Shown: positions 41,873-51,456, counted from the stretch's first letter. The stretch: 64,000 bases of DNA from an uncultured Clostridia bacterium (GCA_947630285.1 CANRHD010000003.1:5001-69000), one strand, 5' to 3'. Translations and numbers: made by a program. The notes: generated from the letters alone by a model not told the origin.

Positions 41873-42439
41873 TTAATTGTAAATGATTGTTTTAACCTCT
41901 TTAATTTCGCCGTTTTCGTCCTCGCAGCAGATTTTAACGGCGCCCTCCGATATTTTGACATCATCATTAACCGAGCCTTTTACAGCTTCATACGCTTTTT
42001 CAAACCCGTCCCTGTCAGATGTTGCGTACAGCACAATTCGCTTGCCGGAAAAATCATAGCTCTCCAAAAAGCTGTTTATAATTTTGGGAGCTGAACAGCA
42101 CCATATCGGAAAGCAAAGCGCTATCGTATCGTAAGAGGCAATATCCGCCTCAAAATCCGCAAGCTCGGGACGGCAGTTTTCATCGTACATTTCGGCTGCG
42201 GCCCTGCAGGCACGGCTCTCCCAATATGAAATGTCTTCTCTTGTGTAGCAATATTTTGGCTCAATTTCGTATAAATCGGCATTGACGCAGTCGGCAATAT
42301 TATGCGCCATACCGCCCGTAATACCGCTTGCGGTAAAGTATGCTACAAGTATTTTTGAGTTTTTGCAATTTAGAATATTAAGGTATTCGGGAATAAAATC
42401 GCTTATTTTGTTTGCTTTTTTTCTGCTTTTGTACGGCAT
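41873..42439 (-). CDS. Flavodoxin-like protein
   Basis: 188 residues from the ATG at 42439, which has GAGGTGG just upstream; an in-frame ATG seven codons earlier precedes that site. The FMN-phosphate loop appears as VAYFTASGITGGMAHNIA (a TxSG/T-type loop), followed by the flavodoxin pattern ALCFPIWCCSAPKIINSFLES. It resembles the Flavodoxin_4-type NAD(P)H-dependent or electron-carrier proteins. There is a basic N-terminal extension of about 35 residues. Its redox partner is unknown. Confidence 0.82.
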   Translation of the reverse strand: MPYKSRKKANKISDFIPEYLNILNCKNSKILVAYFTASGITGGMAHNIADCVNADLYEIEPKYCYTREDISYWESRACRAAAEMYDENCRPELADFEADIASYDTIALCFPIWCCSAPKIINSFLESYDFSGKRIVLYATSDRDGFEKAYEAVKGSVNDDVKISEGAVKICCEDENGEIKEVKTIIYN

Positions 42440-42475
42440 AATCCACCTCTGAAACCGCAATTTTATGTTAAAACC

Positions 42476-42504
42476 AGTATAACCTAAATTGAAGCTTATT
42501 TCAA
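42476..42504 (-). promoter_or_regulatory. Sigma-A promoter for the flavodoxin gene
   Basis: Minus strand: TTGAAA, 17-bp spacer, TATACT. Confidence 0.82.
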
Positions 42505-42551
42505 TATCCGTGTTTTTAATAAAATTAATTTATTTTAAATATAAAAAAATG

Positions 42552-42584
42552 TTGACTTTATCACGATACCGTGTTACCATAGTA
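42552..42584 (+). promoter_or_regulatory. his operon promoter with overlapping palindromic operator
   Basis: TTGACT (42552-42557), 17-bp spacer, TACCAT (42575-42580). The -10 lies inside an imperfect palindrome TACCGTGTTACCATAGTA (42567-42584), in which 12 of 18 positions match the reverse complement. A repressor bound here would block transcription; the TrpR-like product of the first gene is the obvious candidate. Confidence 0.7.
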
Positions 42585-42614
42585 AAGCGATAAAATTAAA
42601 TTTGCGGTGATGAT

Positions 42615-42914
42615 ATGAAAACCATACATTCTGAGTCTTTGGACAGGCTTTTTACAACATTTTTAAACCTTGAATCAATAGAGGAATGTTACAGTTATTT
42701 TGAGGATCTTTGCACGGTCAAGGAGCTTTTGGATATGTCCCAAAGGTTAGATGTTGCCGTCCTTTTGTCAGAGGGAATGAGCTACAGCAGGATAATGCAG
42801 GAGGTTGAGGTCAGTACTGCGACAATCGGCAGAGTGAGCAAATGCCTAAATTACGGAAGCGGAGGATACTCCGACGCAATATCAAAGCTTAAACAGATGG
42901 AGGCCGATAAATGA
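42615..42914 (+). CDS. TrpR-like YerC/YecD-family regulator, probable histidine repressor
   Basis: 99 residues with a TrpR-like helix-turn-helix (about residues 35-85: DLCTVKELLDMSQRLDVAVLLSEGMSYSRIMQEVEVSTATIGRVSKCL). YerC/YecD-family members have been proposed as HisR, the histidine-responsive repressor of his genes in Firmicutes, and this one is the first gene of a complete his operon. It has a palindrome over its own promoter, consistent with autoregulation. The next gene starts inside its stop codon. The histidine-sensing role is established for relatives, inferred here. Confidence 0.9.
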   Translation: MKTIHSESLDRLFTTFLNLESIEECYSYFEDLCTVKELLDMSQRLDVAVLLSEGMSYSRIMQEVEVSTATIGRVSKCLNYGSGGYSDAISKLKQMEADK

Positions 42915-44026
42915 TTGGTAATTTTCCTTTAAATTCAAATGAAGAAATTATATTTTCGCTTCGCAGTCTTTTTGAGAGCTATGGCTATTCGCTTTATAAA
43001 ATGAGCAAGTTTGAGGAATACGACCTCTATTCAAAAAACAAGGAGTTTTTGATTTCCGACGGCGTTATCGCCTTTACGGATACTAATGGCAAGCTAATGG
43101 CGTTAAAGCCCGATGTTACATTGTCGATAGTGAAGAACACCGCAAACAGCAAGGGTATGATACAAAAGCTCTACTATAACGAAAATGTTTACAGGGTTTC
43201 AAAAAGCTCGCACAACTTTAAGGAAATAATGCAGGTAGGTCTGGAGTGCATAGGAAAAATCGACAGCTTTTCGGTTTTTGAGGTTTTAACGCTCGCCCTG
43301 AAAAGTCTGTCCCTGGTGTCGCAGAGCTATATACTCGATGTATCGAGCCTTGATATTTTAAAGGGCGTGCTTGACTTTTTAAATGTACCGAACGGTTTTA
43401 GAGCGGATATTATACATTATATCGGCGAAAAAAACCAGCACGAGCTGGCAAGGCTCTGTTCGGAGCTTCAAATTCCCACCGAAAGGTACGCCGTTTTAAA
43501 AGAGCTTGTTTCAATAAACGGCAGTCCCGAGTCCGCCTTTGACAAAATGAACGGTATTTTAAAGGGCGTGGTCGATGAAAACACGCTCAGTGAATTTGAA
43601 AATATAATCAATGCGCTTGACGACAGGAAATGCGTAAATATTGATTTTTCGGTTGTTGACGATATAAATTACTACAACGGAATAGTGTTTAAGGGCTTTG
43701 TCGAGGGCGTACCCAACAGCGTGCTTTCGGGCGGTCGGTACGATTCGCTCATGAAAAAGATGAAGCGCAGCGAAAAGGCCATAGGCTTTGCCGTATATCT
43801 TGATATGCTTGAGCATTTGAACGCCAAACGGGAAGAATACGATGTTGACACGGTAATAGTTTACGACGGTCAAACGGATTTTGACTTCCTCCAAAAAACC
43901 GCCGACGGAATAAGAAAAGAAAACAACAGCGTTCTGCTTTTAAACGACAGACCCGAAGATATAAGGTATAAAAGGCTTATAAAAATTATCAACGGCGAGG
44001 TGACTGACATTGAAACAAATGCTTAA
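42911..44026 (+). CDS. hisZ: ATP phosphoribosyltransferase regulatory subunit HisZ
   Basis: 371 residues with the class II aminoacyl-tRNA-synthetase-like fold of HisZ (LKPDVTLSIVKNTAN motif 2 region, and the C-terminal VLSGGRYDSLMKKM). It lacks tRNA-charging function and activates short-form HisG. It overlaps the regulator stop (ATGA), with GGAGG eight bases upstream of the ATG, and overlaps hisG by 17 bp. The presence of HisZ fits the short HisG next door. Confidence 0.95.
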   Translation: MIGNFPLNSNEEIIFSLRSLFESYGYSLYKMSKFEEYDLYSKNKEFLISDGVIAFTDTNGKLMALKPDVTLSIVKNTANSKGMIQKLYYNENVYRVSKSSHNFKEIMQVGLECIGKIDSFSVFEVLTLALKSLSLVSQSYILDVSSLDILKGVLDFLNVPNGFRADIIHYIGEKNQHELARLCSELQIPTERYAVLKELVSINGSPESAFDKMNGILKGVVDENTLSEFENIINALDDRKCVNIDFSVVDDINYYNGIVFKGFVEGVPNSVLSGGRYDSLMKKMKRSEKAIGFAVYLDMLEHLNAKREEYDVDTVIVYDGQTDFDFLQKTADGIRKENNSVLLLNDRPEDIRYKRLIKIINGEVTDIETNA

Positions 44027-44651
44027 TGTGGCTTTGCCCAAAGGACGCCTCGGCGAAAAGGTTTACAGTATGTTTGAAAAGGCCGGCTACCCCTGTCCTG
44101 CAATAAAAGAGGCAGGCAGAAAGCTCATTTTTGAAAATAAGAGCTGTGCCGTGAGATATTTCTGGGTGAAGCCCTCCGATGTTGCAATTTATGTTGAAAG
44201 GGGAGCGGCGGACATAGGCGTTGCCGGAAAGGATATACTCCTTGAGTACGAGCCGGATATATATGAGCTTCTCGACCTGAATACAGGCAAGTGCAAAATG
44301 GCGGTTGCGGCTAAAAAGGACTTCAGGGACGACAACGGCAGGACCCTGAGAGTTGCCACAAAGTTTTCAAACATTGCGGCAGGCTACTATATGTCAAAGG
44401 GCAGAGATATTGACATCATTCATCTTAACGGCTCTATTGAGATTGCGCCGATTTTAGGGCTTTCCGATGTAATAGTCGATATTGTCGAAACGGGGACTAC
44501 CCTAAAGGAAAACGATTTAAAGATAATTGAAACTATTGTGCCTATAAGCGCAAGATTTATTGCAAATAAGTCAAGCTACAAGTTTAAATACAACGCCATT
44601 GACTCTTTGGTTAAAAATCTTGCACGGCAAGCGGAGGATAATTGTGATTAA
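44010..44651 (+). CDS. hisG: ATP phosphoribosyltransferase catalytic subunit HisG (short form)
   Basis: 213 residues, the short form without the C-terminal regulatory domain, so it needs HisZ. It condenses ATP and PRPP to phosphoribosyl-ATP, the first step of histidine synthesis. Family motifs ALPKGRLGEKVYSMFEKAG and the PRPP-binding IVDIVETGTTLKENDL (about 155-170) are visible. It overlaps hisZ at the front and hisD at the end. Confidence 0.97.
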   Translation: MKQMLNVALPKGRLGEKVYSMFEKAGYPCPAIKEAGRKLIFENKSCAVRYFWVKPSDVAIYVERGAADIGVAGKDILLEYEPDIYELLDLNTGKCKMAVAAKKDFRDDNGRTLRVATKFSNIAAGYYMSKGRDIDIIHLNGSIEIAPILGLSDVIVDIVETGTTLKENDLKIIETIVPISARFIANKSSYKFKYNAIDSLVKNLARQAEDNCD

Positions 44652-45921
44652 GATATTAAAATACGGAGAAGTATCAAACAGCGAAATTTTTGCAAGGACG
44701 GACTCCAAATCGGAGGTTGAAAAGAGCGTAAGCGAAATAATCGAAAATGTCAGATTAAACGGCGACAAGGCTCTTTTTGAATACTGTAAAAGGTTTGATA
44801 ACGCAGAGCTTGACTCTCTTACCGTTTCAAATGAAGAAATTGAAGAAGCGGTAAACAGCGTCGAGCCCGAATTTATCCGCATACTCGAAAAAGCGGCGGC
44901 AAACATACGGAAGTTCCATGAAAGACAGGTAAGGAACAGCTTTATTATAAACGATGAAGACGGCATAGTAATAGGGCAGAAGATTATCCCCGTTGACAGA
45001 GCCGGATTGTATGTTCCTGGCGGCACGGCGGCGTATCCATCAACCGTTTTAATGGATTCTATACCTGCAAAAATTGCAGGCTGCGGCGAGGTCGTAATAG
45101 TAACGCCTCCAAATTCCGAGGGAAAGGTGAACCCCGTAATACTTGCGGCGGCAAAGGTTGCAGGCGTCGATAAAGTCTTTAAGGTGGGCGGCGCACAGGC
45201 CATTGCGGCGCTCGCATACGGCACCAATACAATACCGAAGGTCGATAAGATAGTGGGTCCCGGAAACGCCTATGTTGCAGAGGCGAAAAAGCAGGTTTTC
45301 GGCAAGGTTTCCATAGATATGATTGCAGGCCCGAGCGAGATTTTAATTGTTGCCGATTCAAAAACCAATCCGGCATACGCTGCGGCGGATTTGCTTTCTC
45401 AGGCGGAACACGACAAAATGGCAAGCGCAGTTTTGGTTACGGATTCCTATGAGCTTGCGCAAAATGTCTGCAAAGAGCTTGAAAAACAAATACCTTTGCT
45501 TGAACGCAGGGAAATAGCAAGGGCGTCAATAGACAATAACGGAAAAATAATCGTTGCGCAGTCGCTTGATACGGCTATTGAAATCGCCAACGAGATAGCT
45601 CCCGAACACCTTGAGCTTTGCGTTGACAATCCTTTTGATTATCTTGATAAAATCCGTCACGCCGGCTCCGTGTTTATGGGCAGGAACTGTCCCGAAGCCT
45701 TGGGCGACTACTTTGCAGGGCCCAATCACACCCTTCCTACGAGCGGAACGGCTAAATTTTCAAGTCCGCTTTCGGTCGATGATTTTGTTAAGAAAACGCA
45801 ATATACCTACTACACAAAGGACGCCCTGTCAAGGGTTGCGGACGATGTTGCCGCTTTTGCACGGGCAGAGGGTCTGACGGCTCATGCAAGGAGCGCAGTA
45901 ATACGCGTTGCGGAGGAATAG
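44644..45921 (+). CDS. hisD: Histidinol dehydrogenase HisD
   Basis: 425 residues from the GTG at 44644, with GGAGG six bases upstream and overlapping the end of hisG; longer readings would intrude into hisG. It oxidises L-histidinol to L-histidine with two NAD+, using zinc. Visible motifs: VPGGTAAYPSTVLM, GPGNAYVAEAK, IDMIAGPSEILI, LLSQAEHDKMASAVLVT, and the C-terminal ALGDYFAGPNHTLPTSGTAKFSS with zinc/catalytic residues. Confidence 0.97.
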   Translation: MIKILKYGEVSNSEIFARTDSKSEVEKSVSEIIENVRLNGDKALFEYCKRFDNAELDSLTVSNEEIEEAVNSVEPEFIRILEKAAANIRKFHERQVRNSFIINDEDGIVIGQKIIPVDRAGLYVPGGTAAYPSTVLMDSIPAKIAGCGEVVIVTPPNSEGKVNPVILAAAKVAGVDKVFKVGGAQAIAALAYGTNTIPKVDKIVGPGNAYVAEAKKQVFGKVSIDMIAGPSEILIVADSKTNPAYAAADLLSQAEHDKMASAVLVTDSYELAQNVCKELEKQIPLLERREIARASIDNNGKIIVAQSLDTAIEIANEIAPEHLELCVDNPFDYLDKIRHAGSVFMGRNCPEALGDYFAGPNHTLPTSGTAKFSSPLSVDDFVKKTQYTYYTKDALSRVADDVAAFARAEGLTAHARSAVIRVAEE

Positions 45922-45922
45922 A

Positions 45923-46987
45923 ATGAGCAGATTTTTTTCGGAAAAATTCAAAGATTTGACTCCTTATACCCCCGGCGAACAGCCTAAGGACACAAAATAT
46001 ATAAAGCTCAATACCAACGAATCGCCGTTTTCGCCGTCACCGCTTGCTTTGGAATATGCAAACGAGGCTTCAAAGAATTTACAGCTTTATTCCGACCCGG
46101 AATGCAGAGATCTGGTTAGAACGGCAAGCGAATATTACGGTATCGACGGCGAAGAGATACTTTTTACCAACGGCTCCGATGAAATATTGAACTTTGCCTT
46201 TTCCGCCTTTTGCGATAAAAACACCCCTGCGGTTTTCGCCGATATAACCTACGGCTTTTATCCGGTGTTTGCGTCCGTAAACAATGTGCCGTACAGGGAA
46301 ATAAGGCTTAACGATGATTTTACCGTTAATACTGACGATTACATTGGCGTAAACGGCACGGTTTTTATTGCAAACCCGAACGCTCCCACGGGCATAGCGT
46401 TAAGTTTGGAGGAGATAGAAAAAATCGTCAGGGGAAACCCCGGCAATGTAGTGGTTGTCGATGAGGCGTATGTTGATTTCGGCGCAGAAAGCTCGGTAAG
46501 GCTTATAAAGAAATATGACAATCTGCTTGTCACACAGACATTTTCAAAGTCCCGTTCAATGGCGGGCGCAAGGCTCGGCTTCGGTATGGGGAACAGGGCG
46601 CTTATAAGGGATTTGAACACCGTTAAGTACTCTACCAACCCCTATAATATAAACAGAATGACCATGACGGCCGGCATAGGCGCAATTAAGGACGAAAAAT
46701 ATTTTAAAGATAACTGTGAAAAAATTATTTTTAACCGTTCCATGACCACCGAAAAGCTCAAAAGTCTCGGCTTTACCGTTTTAAATTCCTGCGCAAATTT
46801 TGTATTTGCAAAGCACTCTAAGCTAAGCGGTGAGCAGTTATATTTAAAGCTTAAAGAAAAGGGAATACTTGTACGGCATTTTAATAAGGAAAGAATATCC
46901 GATTTTATAAGGATAACCGTGGGGGATTACGGACAAATGCAAATTTTTACAGATGCTGTCAGCAAAATTTTGGAGGAAGTACAATGA
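45923..46987 (+). CDS. hisC: Histidinol-phosphate aminotransferase HisC
   Basis: 354 residues from the ATG at 45923 (GGAGG upstream). It is a class I/II aminotransferase: KLNTNESPFSPSP near residue 25, ANPNAPTG near 155, and the PLP lysine in TFSKSRSMAGARLGF near 210. It converts imidazole-acetol phosphate and glutamate to histidinol phosphate. It overlaps the start of hisB by 4 bp. The operon context separates it from other aminotransferases of the same fold. Confidence 0.95.
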   Translation: MSRFFSEKFKDLTPYTPGEQPKDTKYIKLNTNESPFSPSPLALEYANEASKNLQLYSDPECRDLVRTASEYYGIDGEEILFTNGSDEILNFAFSAFCDKNTPAVFADITYGFYPVFASVNNVPYREIRLNDDFTVNTDDYIGVNGTVFIANPNAPTGIALSLEEIEKIVRGNPGNVVVVDEAYVDFGAESSVRLIKKYDNLLVTQTFSKSRSMAGARLGFGMGNRALIRDLNTVKYSTNPYNINRMTMTAGIGAIKDEKYFKDNCEKIIFNRSMTTEKLKSLGFTVLNSCANFVFAKHSKLSGEQLYLKLKEKGILVRHFNKERISDFIRITVGDYGQMQIFTDAVSKILEEVQ

Positions 46988-47571
46988 GAACTGCTAAAAC
47001 AGAAAGAAAAACGGCGGAAACGGATATAACCCTTACGCTCAATATCGACGGCAGGGGCGAAAGCACGGTAAATACGGGCTGTGGTTTTTTAGACCATATG
47101 CTCACGCTTTTCTCAAAGCACGGCAGGTTTGATTTAAGCGTTACATGCATTGGGGACACAAATGTTGACTACCACCATACCACAGAGGATATAGGCATAG
47201 TTTTGGGCAAGGCGTTTTCAGAGGCTCTTGCCGATAAAAAGGGCGTCAGGCGTTACGGCAATGCTATAATTCCCATGGACGAAGCGCTGATACTCTCCGC
47301 CGTGGATATTTCAGGCAGGGCCTATCTCGGCTATAAGGCGCAGATACCGACGGAAAAGGTCGGCGACTTTGATACACAGCTTGTTGAAGAGTTTTGGCTC
47401 GGCTTTGTCAGAAGCTCCGATATTACGCTTCATATCAATATGCTTGAGGGCTGTAACAGTCATCATATAATCGAGGGAATATTCAAGTCTGTCGCACGAA
47501 GCCTGAAAGAGGCTGTAACTGTCGACGAGCGTTTTAAAGATGAAATAATGTCAACAAAGGGTGTTTTATAA
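46984..47571 (+). CDS. hisB: Imidazoleglycerol-phosphate dehydratase HisB
   Basis: 195 residues, the monofunctional form. The metal-binding histidine motifs are seen as GFLDHMLTLFSKHGRFDL, DYHHTTEDIGIVLG and, near the C-terminus, NSHHIIEGIFKSVARSL. It dehydrates imidazole-glycerol phosphate to imidazole-acetol phosphate using manganese. It starts inside the hisC stop (ATGA). The next gene follows with no gap. Confidence 0.97.
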   Translation: MRTAKTERKTAETDITLTLNIDGRGESTVNTGCGFLDHMLTLFSKHGRFDLSVTCIGDTNVDYHHTTEDIGIVLGKAFSEALADKKGVRRYGNAIIPMDEALILSAVDISGRAYLGYKAQIPTEKVGDFDTQLVEEFWLGFVRSSDITLHINMLEGCNSHHIIEGIFKSVARSLKEAVTVDERFKDEIMSTKGVL

Positions 47572-48189
47572 ATGATAGCGATTATAGATTACGGAGTAGG
47601 TAATCTTTTTTCCCTGAAAAGCTCGCTTTCCCAAGTATGCGAAGATGTTGAGGTTACCTTTGACAGGGAGACCGTAAAAAGGGCCGATAAAATCGTTCTG
47701 CCCGGGGTCGGCGCATTCGGCGACGCCGCAAAGAAGCTGAAAAGCACGGGGCTTTTTGAGCTTATAAAGGACGAGGCTCAAAACGGCAAGCCTCTGCTGG
47801 GTATCTGCCTTGGTATGCAGCTTCTGTTTGAAAAAAGCTATGAGTACGGAGATCATGAGGGTCTGGGACTTATTAAGGGAAGCGTCAGACCCATAAGCGA
47901 AATTATAGATAAAAACTGCAAAATACCGCACATAGGCTGGAACAGTTTGATTTTTAAGAGGGAAGCCCCAATTTTCAAATACATTAAAAACGGCGACTAT
48001 GTTTACTTCGTTCACTCCTATTATGCAAGCGATTGTAATGAGTCGCTTATCGCAACGGCCGAATATTCCGTCGAGCTCACTGCCGCAGTTAATCAAAAAA
48101 ATGTTTACGGCTGTCAGTTCCACCCCGAAAAAAGCGGCGGCGTGGGGCTTAAAATTCTAAAGGCGTTTGCCGAAACGGAGGCGGTTTGA
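47572..48189 (+). CDS. hisH: Imidazole glycerol phosphate synthase glutaminase subunit HisH
   Basis: 205 residues. It is a class I glutamine amidotransferase with the nucleophile elbow GICLGMQLLF (Cys near residue 81), and the His/Glu pair in QFHPEKSGGVG near 183. It supplies ammonia to HisF, encoded two genes downstream. The start abuts the hisB stop, and hisA begins in its own stop codon. Confidence 0.97.
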   Translation: MIAIIDYGVGNLFSLKSSLSQVCEDVEVTFDRETVKRADKIVLPGVGAFGDAAKKLKSTGLFELIKDEAQNGKPLLGICLGMQLLFEKSYEYGDHEGLGLIKGSVRPISEIIDKNCKIPHIGWNSLIFKREAPIFKYIKNGDYVYFVHSYYASDCNESLIATAEYSVELTAAVNQKNVYGCQFHPEKSGGVGLKILKAFAETEAV

Positions 48190-48905
48190 TGCTTGTTTTT
48201 CCTGCCATTGACCTTTTTGAAAAAAAGGCCGTAAGGCTATATAAGGGCGATTACAGCAATATGACGGTTTACAGCGATAATCCGCCTGAAATTGCCTGCG
48301 ATTTTAAAAAATGCGGCGCAGAGTGCATACATATAGTCGATTTGGAGGGCGCAAAAAGCGGAAAAACTCCGAATTTCGATACTGTTTCCGAAATAAAGAA
48401 CACAAGCGGCCTGTTTTGCGAGGTCGGCGGAGGAATAAGGGATCTTGCTACCGTAAAAAGGTATATCGACATTGGTATTGACCGTGTAATATTGGGTACT
48501 GCGGCGGTTACAGACGAGGAATTTTTAAATTGCGCCGTCGCTCAATACGGTGAAAAAATTGCGGTGGGCATCGATATAAAGGACGGATTTGCGGCAATTA
48601 AGGGCTGGACGGAAAAATCCGCATATACCGCCGATGAGTTTTGCGAAAAAATGCAGAAAATCGGAGTTAAAACCATAATTTGCACCGATATTTCAAAGGA
48701 CGGCGCAATGAACGGCACAAATTTTGAGCTTTATCGGCATTTGCACAATAAATTCAGTATGGATATTATCGCTTCGGGCGGAGTTTCGAGCATAGAAGAT
48801 GTTGAAAGACTCGCCGGGCTTGATATATACGGCGCAATAATCGGAAAAGCATATTATACGGGCGCTGTTGATCTGAAGAGGGCTGTTGAGGTGGCAAGAA
48901 AATGA
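48189..48905 (+). CDS. hisA: ProFAR isomerase HisA
   Basis: 238 residues from the ATG at 48189, overlapping the hisH TGA by one base. It is a (beta-alpha)8 barrel with the acid/base Asp near residue 8 (FPAIDLFEKKAVRLYKGD) and the second Asp in ICTDISKDGAMNGTN. It opens the phosphoribosyl ring of ProFAR to PRFAR. It overlaps hisF by 4 bp. Confidence 0.96.
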   Translation: MLVFPAIDLFEKKAVRLYKGDYSNMTVYSDNPPEIACDFKKCGAECIHIVDLEGAKSGKTPNFDTVSEIKNTSGLFCEVGGGIRDLATVKRYIDIGIDRVILGTAAVTDEEFLNCAVAQYGEKIAVGIDIKDGFAAIKGWTEKSAYTADEFCEKMQKIGVKTIICTDISKDGAMNGTNFELYRHLHNKFSMDIIASGGVSSIEDVERLAGLDIYGAIIGKAYYTGAVDLKRAVEVARK

Positions 48906-49660
48906 TTACCAAAAGGATTATACCCTGCCTTGATGTGAAAAACGGCAGGGTTGTAAAGGGCGTTAATTTTGAGGGACTCAGAGATGTTTCCTCTCCCGTC
49001 GAGCTTGCGAAGTTCTACAGCGAAAACGGCGCAGACGAGCTTGTTTTTTACGATATTATGGCCTCCTCCGACGGACGGAAAATATTTACCGATATACTCT
49101 GCGAAACGGCGAGTAAGGTTTTTATACCTCTAACCGTCGGCGGTGGGATAAACAGCGTCGGGGACTTCGACAGGGTATTAAACTGCGGAGCGGATAAGGT
49201 AAGCGTAAATTCTGGCGCTTTAAAAAATCCCGATTTGATATATGACGCCGCCAAGCTTTACGGCAGTCAATGCGTGGTGCTCTCTGTCGATGTAAAAAGA
49301 GTGGACGGCGTTTTCAGAGTGTTTGCCAAAGGCGGCAGAGAGAATACGGGCTTGGAGGCCATTGAATGGATAAGGCGCTGTACGGATAACGGCGCAGGCG
49401 AAATTGTGGTAAATTCCATGGATACCGACGGCGTAAAAAACGGCTTTGATTTGGAATTGCTTGAAAAGGTTTGCGACGCAGTTTCCGTGCCTGTCATAGC
49501 TTCCGGGGGAGCCGGTAAAATAGAGGATTTTATTACTCTGTTTAAAAAGCTCCCGAAGGTGGACGCCGGGCTTGCCGCCTCCGTTTTCCATTTCGGGGAA
49601 ATTAAAATAAGCGATTTAAAAAGAAAAATGGCGCTTGAGGGAATACCTGCAAGAGTGTGA
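48902..49660 (+). CDS. hisF: Imidazole glycerol phosphate synthase cyclase subunit HisF
   Basis: 252 residues and a (beta-alpha)8 barrel paralogous to HisA. The catalytic Asp11 lies in IIPCLDVKNGRVVKGVNF and the second Asp in SMDTDGVKNGFD. With HisH it converts PRFAR to imidazole-glycerol phosphate and AICAR. The start overlaps the end of hisA (ATGA). Confidence 0.97.
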   Translation: MITKRIIPCLDVKNGRVVKGVNFEGLRDVSSPVELAKFYSENGADELVFYDIMASSDGRKIFTDILCETASKVFIPLTVGGGINSVGDFDRVLNCGADKVSVNSGALKNPDLIYDAAKLYGSQCVVLSVDVKRVDGVFRVFAKGGRENTGLEAIEWIRRCTDNGAGEIVVNSMDTDGVKNGFDLELLEKVCDAVSVPVIASGGAGKIEDFITLFKKLPKVDAGLAASVFHFGEIKISDLKRKMALEGIPARV

Positions 49661-49669
49661 GGAGTAGTT

Positions 49670-50320
49670 ATGTTAAACATTGATGAATTAAAATTTGACG
49701 AAAAAGGTCTTATACCTGCCGTAGTTGTTGACGCAATTTCAAAAAAGGTGCTTACTCTCGCTTATATGAACAGAGAAAGCCTTGAAATTTCCATGGAAAA
49801 GGAGCTTACCTGCTTTTGGAGCCGTTCGAGGAACGAGCTTTGGCTAAAAGGGGAAACAAGCGGAAATTATCAGCACATTGTTTCCGTTACCGCAGACTGC
49901 GACAAGGACGCCCTTGTAGTTATGGTTGAAAAGGACGGTCCGGCATGCCATTTGGGAACGGAAAGCTGTTTTGAAAACCCCGTGTTTAAAAGCGATAACA
50001 GAAGCGAGTTTTCATACGAGGGTCTGATGAAGCTTATACAGGGCAGGAAAACGCAGAGAAAAGAGGGCTCGTACACTACCTACCTTTTTGATAAGGGACT
50101 TGATAAAATTCTTAAAAAAGTGGGCGAGGAGAGCACCGAGGTAATAATCGCCGCCAAGGCGCAGGATAAAAAGGAAACGGTCTATGAAATTGCCGACCTT
50201 GCGTATCATGTTATGGTGCTTATGATTGAGGCAGGAATAAGCCTTGAGGACATACAAAGGGAGCTTGCCTCACGGCATGTAATCGACCATAAGGTCAAGC
50301 AGGAGAAAATGACAAAATGA
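49670..50320 (+). CDS. hisIE: Bifunctional phosphoribosyl-AMP cyclohydrolase / phosphoribosyl-ATP pyrophosphatase HisIE
   Basis: 216 residues. The N-terminal cyclohydrolase (about 1-110) has [37 protein letters not shown] and the zinc-binding CD and CH-type residues. The C-terminal HisE domain (about 120-205) has [14 protein letters not shown]. It carries out the second and third steps of the pathway in one chain. GAGGAG precedes the ATG; it overlaps the next gene by 4 bp. Confidence 0.96.
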   Translation: MLNIDELKFDEKGLIPAVVVDAISKKVLTLAYMNRESLEISMEKELTCFWSRSRNELWLKGETSGNYQHIVSVTADCDKDALVVMVEKDGPACHLGTESCFENPVFKSDNRSEFSYEGLMKLIQGRKTQRKEGSYTTYLFDKGLDKILKKVGEESTEVIIAAKAQDKKETVYEIADLAYHVMVLMIEAGISLEDIQRELASRHVIDHKVKQEKMTK

Positions 50321-51096
50321 TTTTTGAGGATTTTCATATTCATTCCTCTTTCAGCGACGGAAAAAATACCGCCGAGGAGATAGTTTTAAGCGCAATAGAC
50401 AGGGGAATGAAAAAGATAGGAATATCCGACCACTCATATACGGAGTTTGACAAAAGCTATTGCATCAAAACGCCGTGCGCTTGCGAGTATATTGCGGAGA
50501 TAGGCAGATTAAAGGAAAAATACCGCAATAAAATTGAAATTTTTTGCGGCGTGGAAAGGGATTTTTATTCCGACTGTCCCACAGACGGTTTTGATTATTC
50601 GATAGGCTCCGTACATTATATCAAACAGGGCGGTGAATACATACCCGTTGACGAAAGTGCGGAGATTTTAAAGAGAGCTTCGGAAAAGTATTTTAACGAG
50701 GATATTTACTCCCTTATCGAGGCGTATTTTGAAACGGTTTCACAGGTTATAGAGAAAACCGACGCCGACATAATCGGCCATTTTGATTTGATTTCAAAAT
50801 TTAACGAAAACAACGCCCTTTTTTGTGAAGACGGCGAAAGGTATTTAACCTTGGCAAAGAGGGCGGCAGACAGGCTTTTAAAATATTCCAAACCCTTTGA
50901 AATAAACACGGGAGCAGTATCGAGGGGCTATAGGAGTGAAGCGTACCCGTGTGCCGCTTTAATTGATTATATTGTAAAAAACGGCGGAAAGCTTGTGCTT
51001 TCGAGCGATTCGCACAGCAGGGAAAGCGTTATGTTTGAGTTTGATAAGTATTACAGCCTATATAAAAATTATATAATTAATTTTTCACCCGATTAA
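50317..51096 (+). CDS. PHP-family histidinol-phosphatase
   Basis: 259 residues with PHP metal motifs: [13 protein letters not shown] (about residues 4-16), [26 protein letters not shown] and [10 protein letters not shown]. It removes phosphate from histidinol phosphate (HisJ/HisK type, unrelated to the HAD form fused to HisB in E. coli). As the last gene of the operon it fills the only step not otherwise encoded here, so the operon holds the whole pathway from PRPP. No clear terminator was seen after it. Confidence 0.93.
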   Translation: MIFEDFHIHSSFSDGKNTAEEIVLSAIDRGMKKIGISDHSYTEFDKSYCIKTPCACEYIAEIGRLKEKYRNKIEIFCGVERDFYSDCPTDGFDYSIGSVHYIKQGGEYIPVDESAEILKRASEKYFNEDIYSLIEAYFETVSQVIEKTDADIIGHFDLISKFNENNALFCEDGERYLTLAKRAADRLLKYSKPFEINTGAVSRGYRSEAYPCAALIDYIVKNGGKLVLSSDSHSRESVMFEFDKYYSLYKNYIINFSPD

Positions 51097-51156
51097 AACA
51101 GCTTGTTCTGTATTTCAATTATTTTAATATACATTAATAACAGGGTTAAGCCTTAA

Positions 51157-51185
51157 TTGACATACGCCGTATATAGTGCTAAAAT
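51157..51185 (+). promoter_or_regulatory. Sigma-A promoter for feoAB
   Basis: TTGACA, 17-bp spacer, TAAAAT, 37 bases before feoA. No obvious Fur box was seen. Confidence 0.85.
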
Positions 51186-51222
51186 AACTCCCATAATTTG
51201 AATTGCTTTCGGGGGAATTTCG

Positions 51223-51456
51223 ATGACATTAAACGAATTAAATATAGGCTCAAGCGCCGTTATAAAATCGGTAGGCGGTGAAGGCCCTTTAAGGCTTCGA
51301 CTGCTTGATATGGGTCTTATTCCGCATACAAGGGTTACTTTGCAAAAGGTTGCTCCCATGGGCGACCCCATTGAAATACTTATCAGGGGCTATGAGCTTA
51401 CATTGAGAATTGACGACGCCAAAAACATAGAAGTAATTACGGAGGAAGAGGAATAA
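51223..51456 (+). CDS. feoA: Ferrous iron transport protein FeoA
   Basis: 77 residues, a single SH3-like FeoA domain (LRLRLLDMGLIPHTRVTLQKVAPMGDPIEILIRGYELTLR). FeoA is a small cytoplasmic partner that modulates FeoB. Its stop overlaps the feoB start by one base. Confidence 0.95.
   Translation: MTLNELNIGSSAVIKSVGGEGPLRLRLLDMGLIPHTRVTLQKVAPMGDPIEILIRGYELTLRIDDAKNIEVITEEEE

Noticed and set aside
51097..51156. Terminator after the his operon
   Set aside because: Only a 4-5 bp ACAG/CTGT stem is present; not enough to call.
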